From Clostridiaceae bacterium (lineage in GTDB: Bacteria; Bacillota; Clostridia; DSM-8532): a stretch of 11,191 nt of DNA. The translations under genes were made by a program, and so were the position numbers. Under the pieces are notes generated by a model, which had not been told where the DNA came from, did no database searches, and saw only the letters and a list, made by a program, of their open reading frames with translations. Shown here piece after piece: positions 1 to 5,528 of the stretch. The stretch spans positions 1 through 11,191 of the forward strand of contig JAAYGP010000123.1 of assembly GCA_012727625.1 (NCBI GenBank). The letters are read 5' to 3'. Position 1 is the first letter of the stretch, and each line of letters begins with the position of its first letter.

Positions 1-60
1 ACTTGAACCAGCGGCCTCTTGGTCCCGAACCAAGCGCTCTACCACCTGAGCCACACCCCG
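1..60 (-). tRNA. tRNA-Pro (anticodon CGG), 3' part cut by window edge
   Basis: Read on the minus strand, the sequence starts with the 5' acceptor arm CGGGGTG at 60-54. A D-arm of the GCTCAGGTGGTAGAGC type follows. The anticodon arm is CTTGG, a seven-base loop TTCGGGA, then CCAAG. Counting loop positions 32-38 gives anticodon CGG, which reads proline codon CCG. The T-arm begins with GCTGGTTCAAGT and is cut by the left edge, so the rest of the T-arm, the 3' acceptor strand and any encoded CCA lie outside. The CGGGGTG acceptor start is typical of bacterial tRNA-Pro. A promoter lies immediately upstream. Confidence 0.95.
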
Positions 61-75
61 ACAAACAGCAAACTT

Positions 76-104
76 ATTATAAATCATATCATAAGAAAAC
101 TCAA
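76..104 (-). promoter_or_regulatory. Promoter of the tRNA-Pro gene
   Basis: On the minus strand there is TTGAGT at 104-99, a 17-bp spacer, and a perfect TATAAT at 81-76. This matches the vegetative sigma-A consensus. The expected start of transcription, around 69, is a few bases before the tRNA 5' end at 60. Confidence 0.7.
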
Positions 105-145
105 GCAGAAATTTAATGAAAAGTGGTTTTAAGGTTCTTAGTTAA

Positions 146-175
146 TTGACACAACGGGAAAAATATCACTATAAA
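146..175 (+). promoter_or_regulatory. Sigma-A-type promoter upstream of the PDZ membrane protein gene
   Basis: A perfect TTGACA at 146-151 is followed by an 18-bp spacer and TATAAA at 170-175, pointing towards the gene at 312. This would give a leader of about 130 nt. A second TATAAT at 192-197 has no good -35 element at the right distance. The promoter is divergent from the tRNA promoter at 76-104. Confidence 0.5.
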
Positions 176-204
176 ATATTCCTGAAAGTGTTATAATAAA
201 AAAA

Positions 205-248
205 GAAAGCAGCAAAAATTTCAGCTTGCAATATAATCTGTTGCTTTC
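205..248. other. Inverted repeat in the leader of the PDZ protein gene
   Basis: GAAAGCAGCA (205-214) can pair with TGTTGCTTTC (239-248). This is a 10-bp stem with one G-U wobble and a 24-nt loop. On the plus strand it would fold in the 5' leader of the downstream gene, without a U-tract. On the minus strand the stem is followed by a run of seven T (204-198), so it resembles a terminator that would block minus-strand transcription before the tRNA gene. Its function is not established. Confidence 0.35.
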
Positions 249-311
249 GTTATTATGGTTATTATGAAAGAAAAAATAAAATTACGGAAAGTTCATATGT
301 GGTGAATTTTA

Positions 312-1556
312 ATGATTGAAATTATTAAAGCAGTTGCAAGACAATTGATTTTTTCGATATTTCTTGACTACAAGTATATAATAATTTACTTGTTTTTTTA
401 TATAGTTGTAAAAGGAAGGCTTGAAATCATAAACGGGTTTGAGCATAGTATTTCCGGCTGCAGATCCAGAAGCTTCCGCGAGATAGTGGAAGAGCTTTTG
501 TTAGTTGGTCTTTTATCGGGTTTTTTTGGTGGAATCTTAACCACAGCCATGGGGTTAAGCATTGAACCGGAAGGTTTGCAATCTTTCTTAGTCATAATGG
601 TATTTCTTGCATTGATAAATCACCGTTTTGTTAACCCATCCTATGCAGGAGGGCTTATTTGCCTGTATTCATTGATTTTCACCTATGACAAAGTACATAT
701 TCCTTCCATGCTGATGCTTATAGCTGTTTTTCAGCTATTTGAAGCAATCTGTGTTTATCTTGGTCGTAAAGAAGACAACATTCCGATATTTATAAGACAA
801 AACGGTCAAATAACCGGTGCGTTTATAAAGCAGAAATACTATGCGATTCCATTTATATTGCTGACTTTCTCATCTGCTCCCTACGCGCTGTGGAAAAATG
901 AGATTGTATTAACCTGGAAGACAGCTTTCAGTGCCGGGCTTATGGCAGCAGGAGGTATGACATCACTTTTAGTTGGTGCCATTGGTGTTACAAATTATTC
1001 ATCAATATCAATTTCAACAAAACCTGAAGAAAAATGCAGAAACGATGCAATTAAGTTTTTGATTGGAAGTCTGCTACTTTTTCTGTTGGCTTTTTTTTCA
1101 GACAGAATTGAATTATTAAAATGGATTGGTTCGCTCTTTGCCTTACTATACAGAGAGTTCATATATCGATATACATTGCATAGGGAAAGAAAAAAAGAGC
1201 CGTTATACACTGTTGCCAAGAGGGGCTTGAGAATTTTGGAGGTTATTCCCGGTGGCACGGCTGACAGAATGAAAGTTAAGCGCGGAGAGATAATATTAAA
1301 TCTTAATGGAAAGCCCGTTCAGTCTGAAGACGGCATAAGGCACATTCTATCCGGAAGCCCCACATTTTTATGGATGCATACCCAGGATGAAAACGGGCAG
1401 GTCAAGATTTATGAACACAAATGTTATCCCGATGGGGTAAAGGATCTTGATGTCATTGTTGTTCCAAAGGAATGGGAAGTAACCTATCAGGTCGATGAAT
1501 ACGAGAATTTTACCATTATAAAGAATATTGTGGAGAAGTTCAGGTTCAAAAGATAA
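312..1556 (+). CDS. Polytopic membrane protein with C-terminal PDZ domain (MinJ-like)
   Basis: The 414-residue product has many hydrophobic segments. Candidate membrane spans are near residues 22-34, 62-82, 91-107, 113-124, 130-150, 177-194, 204-226, 247-263 and 268-280, so about eight are likely. A soluble PDZ domain follows at about 297-370, shown by GLRILEVIPGGTADRMKVKRG (305-325) and ILNLNGKPV (328-336). This architecture and length match MinJ/YvjB of Bacillus subtilis, which links DivIVA at the division site and cell poles to MinCD. Firmicutes have other membrane-PDZ proteins, so the MinJ role is inference. Start: ATG 312 has GGTG at 301-304 seven bases upstream. No signal peptide separate from the first membrane segment is seen. 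The gene appears monocistronic, with its own promoter and 347 bp to the next gene. Confidence 0.75.
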   Translation: MIEIIKAVARQLIFSIFLDYKYIIIYLFFYIVVKGRLEIINGFEHSISGCRSRSFREIVEELLLVGLLSGFFGGILTTAMGLSIEPEGLQSFLVIMVFLALINHRFVNPSYAGGLICLYSLIFTYDKVHIPSMLMLIAVFQLFEAICVYLGRKEDNIPIFIRQNGQITGAFIKQKYYAIPFILLTFSSAPYALWKNEIVLTWKTAFSAGLMAAGGMTSLLVGAIGVTNYSSISISTKPEEKCRNDAIKFLIGSLLLFLLAFFSDRIELLKWIGSLFALLYREFIYRYTLHRERKKEPLYTVAKRGLRILEVIPGGTADRMKVKRGEIILNLNGKPVQSEDGIRHILSGSPTFLWMHTQDENGQVKIYEHKCYPDGVKDLDVIVVPKEWEVTYQVDEYENFTIIKNIVEKFRFKR

Positions 1557-1627
1557 TGAATAGTTCAATGCTGCGTATTTTTAACACCTTGCGTTGGAAA
1601 CGCTTGCTGAAACATACAGTTCTTGCA

Positions 1628-1665
1628 AATGAAGCTTTTGTTTCCGCTATTTGATAATATCTGAC
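1628..1665 (+). repeat. Dispersed intergenic repeat, copy A
   Basis: Positions 1628-1651 match the reverse complement of 8420-8443 at 23 of 24 bases. Extending to 1665 (against 8406) gives 33 of 38. The core is AATGAAGCTTTTGT followed by TTCCGCTATT. Copy A begins 71 bp after the PDZ gene stop codon. The left arm that forms a hairpin in copy B is changed here, so the hairpin is lost. CAAATGAAGC at 1626-1635 is also shared with copy C. Confidence 0.7.
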
Positions 1666-1767
1666 CTGATCAGTAACTGAATTAGTGTGTGAACAGTAAC
1701 AGAAGATGACAAATGTATAATAATGAAAAATAATACAAATTGACAATCAGCTTTGACAGTGCTACCC

Positions 1768-1782
1768 TTATTTCAGAAATAA
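1768..1782. promoter_or_regulatory. Perfect 7-bp palindrome upstream of iscS
   Basis: TTATTTC and GAAATAA flank a single A. The palindrome lies between the TTGACA boxes and the TTGCAT/TATAAA promoter candidate, where a regulator of Fe-S or sulfur genes could bind. It does not match the IscR motif as I know it, and AT-rich DNA forms such palindromes by chance. Confidence 0.25.
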
Positions 1783-1812
1783 TTGCATATAGCAAAATTG
1801 GGTATATATAAA
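1783..1812 (+). promoter_or_regulatory. Candidate promoter of the iscS operon
   Basis: TTGCAT (1783-1788), an 18-bp spacer and TATAAA (1807-1812) give a plausible sigma-A promoter, with a leader of about 85 nt before iscS. Two upstream TTGACA hexamers (1740, 1753) have poor -10 partners (for example TACCCT at 1763). The active promoter cannot be chosen from sequence alone. Confidence 0.4.
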
Positions 1813-1903
1813 TATTGTATTTTAACAGCTTGTAAGATAAAAAATTATAAACATAAGATATTTTACTGTTTGGGAACCAAGCAGGAGAAAAACGGAGGTT
1901 TCT

Positions 1904-3118
1904 ATGGATAGGAAAATAGTATATGTGGATCATGCTGCGACTACCTATGTAAAACCGGAAGTATTTGAAGCAATGAAACCGTTTTTTACGGATTTTTATG
2001 GGAATCCGTCTTCCATATATTACCTAGGCAGAGAAAGCAAAAAAGCAGTTGAAGAGGCAAGACAGAAAATTGCTGATTGTATAGGAGCACAAAGCTCAGA
2101 AATTTTCTTTACCGGTTCAGGCACCGAAGCGGACAATTGGGCGGTCAGGGGAATTGCCTTTGCCAACATAAAAAAGGGAAAACATATTATTACATCTGCC
2201 ATTGAACATCATGCTGTTCTTGAGGTTTTTCAATATTTACAAAGTGAAGGATTTGAAGTAACCATCCTGCCGGTGGATGAAAATGGTTTTGTCAACCCGG
2301 AAGATCTAAAAAATGCCATCCGGCCTGATACAACTCTTGTAAGCATAATGTTCGCAAATAATGAGATAGGTACTATACAGCCAATAAAAGAGCTTGTTTC
2401 CATTGCCAGGGAAAAGGGAGTTATTTTTCATACCGATGCGGTACAGGCTATGGGAAATGTGGATATAAAGGTTAATGAGCTGGGAGTTGATCTTCTTTCC
2501 ATGTCTGCGCATAAATTTTATGGACCTAAAGGCGTGGGAGCTCTTTATATAAAGAAAGGTACAAGGATTAACAGCATCATGCTGGGAGGCGCACAGGAGA
2601 GTAGAAGGCGCGCCGGCACAGAAAACGTGGCTGGGGTAATAGGTATGGCTGCTGCCCTTGAATTGGCATATAAAAATCTGGATAATTACAACAAACACCT
2701 GAAAGCATTAAGTAACAGGCTTATTGATAAGGTTACAGAGCGTATTCCTTATGTACGTATAAATGGTGACAGAGACATAAGACTTCCGGGGAATGTCAAC
2801 CTTTCATTTAATTTTATAGAGGGAGAATCCCTGCTTCTGATGCTGGATATGAAAGGGATTCAGGCTTCAAGCGGCTCAGCCTGCACATCCGGCTCATTGG
2901 ATCCATCCCACGTTTTGCTTGCTATTGGTCTTCCTCATGAAATTGCTCATGGTTCACTAAGAGTAACTTTCGGTGAAAAAAATACGGAGGAAGAGGTGGA
3001 TTATATTGTTGATAATCTTGAAGAGATTGTTGGTAAATTAAGAATGATGTCTCCCCTTTATGAGGATTTCGTTAAAAACGATCCAGGCATCAAGGTTACA
3101 AATCATAAGGCCATATGA
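1904..3118 (+). CDS. iscS: Cysteine desulfurase (IscS/NifS family)
   Basis: This PLP enzyme removes sulfur from cysteine as an enzyme-bound persulfide and supplies it for Fe-S clusters and tRNA thiolation. At 404 residues it has normal family length. Visible features are the N-terminal DHAATT (9-14), SGTEADN (72-78), the His that stacks on the cofactor in IEHHAVLE (H102 or its neighbour), D178 and Q181 in HTDAVQAMG, and the PLP-binding lysine K204 in SAHKFYGPKG. RRRAGTEN lies at 234-241. The persulfide cysteine is C327 in SSGSACTSGSLDPSHV, a long mobile loop typical of the IscS/NifS (group I) type rather than the SufS type. ATG 1904 has GGAGG five bases upstream. iscU follows 182 bp later, and mnmA, a known sulfur acceptor, lies further along. 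The symbol nifS would be equally defensible; no nitrogenase genes are in view. Confidence 0.95.
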   Translation: MDRKIVYVDHAATTYVKPEVFEAMKPFFTDFYGNPSSIYYLGRESKKAVEEARQKIADCIGAQSSEIFFTGSGTEADNWAVRGIAFANIKKGKHIITSAIEHHAVLEVFQYLQSEGFEVTILPVDENGFVNPEDLKNAIRPDTTLVSIMFANNEIGTIQPIKELVSIAREKGVIFHTDAVQAMGNVDIKVNELGVDLLSMSAHKFYGPKGVGALYIKKGTRINSIMLGGAQESRRRAGTENVAGVIGMAAALELAYKNLDNYNKHLKALSNRLIDKVTERIPYVRINGDRDIRLPGNVNLSFNFIEGESLLLMLDMKGIQASSGSACTSGSLDPSHVLLAIGLPHEIAHGSLRVTFGEKNTEEEVDYIVDNLEEIVGKLRMMSPLYEDFVKNDPGIKVTNHKAI

Positions 3119-3172
3119 TTTGCAACTTGAAACAAAGCCCTCATTTACAGAGAACTGGGTCTTATATGAATA

Positions 3173-3181
3173 TGCTATAAT
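3173..3181 (+). promoter_or_regulatory. Extended -10 promoter candidate for iscU
   Basis: TGCTATAAT is a perfect extended -10 element (TG-N-TATAAT) in the iscS-iscU gap. The position 17 bp upstream holds only AACTGG, a weak -35, which extended -10 promoters tolerate. Transcription from here would give iscU a leader of about 110 nt and let it be expressed apart from iscS. Confidence 0.4.
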
Positions 3182-3195
3182 TATATTAATGATAT

Positions 3196-3211
3196 AGAAC
3201 TTTCGAGTTCT
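3196..3211 (+). other. UUCG-capped hairpin in the iscS-iscU gap
   Basis: AGAACT, TTCG, AGTTCT form a perfect 6-bp stem closed by a UUCG tetraloop, a very stable cap in RNA. No U-run follows, so a simple intrinsic terminator is unlikely. It could be an mRNA processing or stabilising element between iscS and iscU. Confidence 0.35.
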
Positions 3212-3300
3212 CATAAAAATGGGACGGGGAAACTTTGAAAAATTCCAATATTAGCATTGGATAAAAGTTAATCAGAATAAAAAGTAAAGAAGGTGTGCTT

Positions 3301-3708
3301 ATGTATAGTGAAAAAGTTATGGATCATTTTTCAAATCCACGTAATGTTGGAGAAATAGAAAATGCTGATGGTATCGGGCAGGTGGGAAATCCAAAATGTG
3401 GCGACATTATGAAAGTTTATTTAAAAATAGAGAATGATATTATTGTGGATGTAAAGTTTAAAACTTTTGGATGCGGTGCTGCCGTGGCTACCAGCAGCAT
3501 GGCAACGGAACTTATAAAAGGGAAAACCCTAGAAGAGGCATCCAAAATAACAAACAAGGCTGTTTTGGAGGCTCTAGGCGGGCTTCCTCCCGCAAAGGTA
3601 CACTGCTCAGTGCTTGCAGAAGAAGCAGTGACAGCAGCCATTAACGATTACAGGAGGAAACAGGGGTTGGAAATTGAAAATCAGCTGTGTGATGGATGCT
3701 GTGGTTAA
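3301..3708 (+). CDS. iscU: Fe-S cluster assembly scaffold IscU/NifU N-terminal type
   Basis: This small cytoplasmic scaffold receives sulfur from IscS and iron to build [2Fe-2S]/[4Fe-4S] clusters for transfer to apoproteins. The product has 135 residues from ATG 3301. Cluster ligands are visible: C33 and D35 in NPKCGD, C58 in FGCGAA, and H101-C102 in AKVHCS. LPPAK (95-99) corresponds to the chaperone-recognition LPPVK motif of IscU. The protein ends in a cysteine-rich CDGCCG tail (about 130-135), present in some Clostridia NifU-like proteins. Start choice: GTG 3295 is also in frame but sits one base from the AGAAGG site, whereas ATG 3301 has proper seven-base spacing. There is no NifU-type C-terminal domain. 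It follows iscS by 182 bp and precedes thpR by 42 bp. Confidence 0.95.
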   Translation: MYSEKVMDHFSNPRNVGEIENADGIGQVGNPKCGDIMKVYLKIENDIIVDVKFKTFGCGAAVATSSMATELIKGKTLEEASKITNKAVLEALGGLPPAKVHCSVLAEEAVTAAINDYRRKQGLEIENQLCDGCCG

Positions 3709-3750
3709 TGCGGAGAAAGCAGAGAAGATTAAACCCATGTCAGGTGAGAT

Positions 3751-4302
3751 ATGAGACTATTTTACGCTATTGAATTTAATGAAAGCATAAAGGAAGAATT
3801 GGTGAAAGTCCAGTCTGAACTGAAAAGGAAAGCTAAAAAAGCCAATTTTACCAGGAAAGACAACTTACACTTGACACTTCGGTTTATAGGTGATATTAAG
3901 GGAGCTGATTTTCCTGTATTAACGAAAATACAGTCTGCCGTTGCATATGAAAATGAGCCCTTTCTGCTGAAATTGTCAGAACCCGGAATATTTAAACGAG
4001 GCAATAAATTCATAGTGTGGTGGGGAATTCATGAAAGTGATCAGCTGATTAAACTCCAGGGCAAACTGGAAGAAGAAATAAGGCTGAATGGCTTTCCTGC
4101 GGAATACAAACCGTATAGACCTCATATAACATTAGCCAGGGAATTCACCTCAGATGAAAATATCAGGGATATAATCAGGGAGTTTGAACCTATTACAAGT
4201 ACGTTTGAGGTAAATTTCATTTCCCTTATGGAAAGTTTGCGGACAGATGGCAGGCTCACCTATATTTGCAGGAATAAAACAAGGCTTGGCAAAGCCCTTT
4301 AG
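3751..4302 (+). CDS. thpR: RNA 2',3'-cyclic phosphodiesterase (2H/LigT family)
   Basis: Members of this two-histidine phosphoesterase family open 2',3'-cyclic phosphate ends on RNA, and some ligate tRNA halves in vitro. The 183-residue product begins MRLFYAIEF, the typical LigT strand. It carries both HxT motifs: HLTLRFIG with H40, and HITLAREF with H125 (preceded by PYRP). These histidines form the catalytic pair. Length is normal for the family. ATG 3751 has AGGTG a few bases upstream. It sits 42 bp after iscU and 85 bp before mnmA, so co-transcription with tRNA thiolation and Fe-S genes is likely. The true in vivo substrate is not known from the sequence. Confidence 0.9.
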   Translation: MRLFYAIEFNESIKEELVKVQSELKRKAKKANFTRKDNLHLTLRFIGDIKGADFPVLTKIQSAVAYENEPFLLKLSEPGIFKRGNKFIVWWGIHESDQLIKLQGKLEEEIRLNGFPAEYKPYRPHITLAREFTSDENIRDIIREFEPITSTFEVNFISLMESLRTDGRLTYICRNKTRLGKAL

Positions 4303-4387
4303 TCTTACATGGGTACATAGGAAAAGGATTGGTATCAGACAAAAAGATGCCAACAAGTAATAAACAGGAATTCGGGAAGGTTTCTGA

Positions 4388-5479
4388 ATGAACAATAAAG
4401 TAATGATAGGCATGAGCGGCGGCGTTGACAGCTCAGTGGCAGCAGCAGTATTAAAAAAAGAAGGTTATGATGTTATTGGCGTCACCTTAAAAATTTGGTC
4501 TGATGAGATGTGCGGAACACAGCCGGAGAGAGGCTGCTGTTCGTTGTCGACAGTGGAGGATGCAAGACGGGTAGCCTTTAAACTGGGTATACCTTATTAT
4601 GTATTGAATTTCCAGGATATTTTCAAAGAAAATGTTGTTGATTACTTCGCAAATCAGTATATCAAGGGGAGAACCCCAAATCCGTGTATAGCATGCAACC
4701 GTTTTGTGAAATTCGGCTCCATGCTGGAGAAAGCTGTTTCAATGGGAATTGACCGTATTGCGACAGGACATTACGCTATTATTGAAAAAGATCCCGTTTC
4801 AGGCAGATATCTTTTAAAAAAATCCGTAACAGATAAAAAAGATCAAACATATGCCCTTTACAATATGACCCAGTATCAACTCGAAAGAACGCTTATGCCG
4901 ATCGGAAGATATGACAAGGAAACTGTCAGGGAAATGGCAAGGGATATGGGCTTTCATGTTGCGGAAAAACCCGATAGTCAGGAAATCTGTTTTATTCCCG
5001 ATAATAATTATGGAGCTTTTTTGCAGTCAATTGCTAAAAGGGCTGTTAAGCCGGGCAAATTTGTGGATACAAAAGGAAATGTGCTTGGGGAGCATAAGGG
5101 TATAATTTATTATACCGTCGGTCAGAGAAAGGGTTTGGGTAAGTCCTTTGGAAAACCCATGTATGTGGTAAGAATTGACGCTGAAAGAAATGTCGTTGTT
5201 CTTGGGGAAGCCGGGGAAGAGTATTCCATTGGGCTTATAGCTTCTGATCTTAACTGGATTGCCTTTGAAAAGCCGGATAAGCCGATTACTGCCAAAGCCA
5301 AAGTACGTTATCTGGCAAAAGAAGCTGAAGCAACAATTTCACCATTGGAAGACGGCAAGGTCTGCGTTTATTTTGAAAAGCCCCAAAGGGCCATAACACC
5401 GGGGCAATCAGTCGTCTTTTATGACGGCGATGTTGTTTTGGGGGGCGGAATTATAGAAGAGCAGATAAATCGCAGCTGA
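4388..5479 (+). CDS. mnmA: tRNA-specific 2-thiouridylase MnmA (TrmU)
   Basis: MnmA adenylates U34 of tRNA-Lys, -Glu and -Gln with ATP, then inserts sulfur to give 2-thiouridine. The 363-residue length is normal. The N-terminal ATP PP-loop is GMSGGVDSS (8-16). TGHYA at 126-130 and KKDQTYAL near 150-157 are family signatures. Active-site cysteines are C103 in NPCIACN and C201 in EICFIP. C100 adds a CxxC, giving the CXXC+C arrangement that some studies link to Fe-S binding. GQRKGLG starts the C-terminal tRNA-binding part. ATG 4388 has GGGAAGG seven bases upstream. Having iscS and iscU on the same strand upstream fits a direct sulfur supply, as with the desulfurase YrvO next to mnmA in Bacillus. 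Confidence 0.97.
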   Translation: MNNKVMIGMSGGVDSSVAAAVLKKEGYDVIGVTLKIWSDEMCGTQPERGCCSLSTVEDARRVAFKLGIPYYVLNFQDIFKENVVDYFANQYIKGRTPNPCIACNRFVKFGSMLEKAVSMGIDRIATGHYAIIEKDPVSGRYLLKKSVTDKKDQTYALYNMTQYQLERTLMPIGRYDKETVREMARDMGFHVAEKPDSQEICFIPDNNYGAFLQSIAKRAVKPGKFVDTKGNVLGEHKGIIYYTVGQRKGLGKSFGKPMYVVRIDAERNVVVLGEAGEEYSIGLIASDLNWIAFEKPDKPITAKAKVRYLAKEAEATISPLEDGKVCVYFEKPQRAITPGQSVVFYDGDVVLGGGIIEEQINRS

Positions 5480-5528
5480 ATTAAGAAATGATGAAACGGC
5501 GAATATAAAATATTTGTGAGGTGGAAAG

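Larger units (their letters stand above)
1557..1903. other. 347-bp intergenic region before iscS
   Basis: No convincing gene is present. The stretch holds a dispersed-repeat copy (1628-1665), two TTGACA hexamers 13 bp apart (1740-1745 and 1753-1758), a palindrome (1768-1782), a promoter candidate (1783-1812) and the iscS ribosome binding site (GGAGG, 1894-1898). A small hairpin GCGTT-GGA-AACGC lies shortly after the PDZ gene but has no U-tract. No iscR-like regulator gene is present here. Confidence 0.7.

Noticed and set aside
1568..1654. 28-codon basic ORF starting MLRIFNTLRWKR after the PDZ gene
   Set aside because: There is no ribosome binding site, it overlaps repeat copy A, and its length is expected by chance.
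2306..2698. 130-codon minus-strand open frame inside iscS
   Set aside because: It is the antisense shadow of a strongly conserved gene, with no independent start signals or recognisable protein features.
3222..3230. GGGACGGGG as half of a GC-rich stem-loop repeat or a riboswitch
   Set aside because: No complementary partner is found nearby and no known riboswitch fold could be built.
3295..3300. GTG 3295 as the start of iscU
   Set aside because: It lies one base from the AGAAGG site; ATG 3301 has proper spacing and gives the usual IscU N-terminus.
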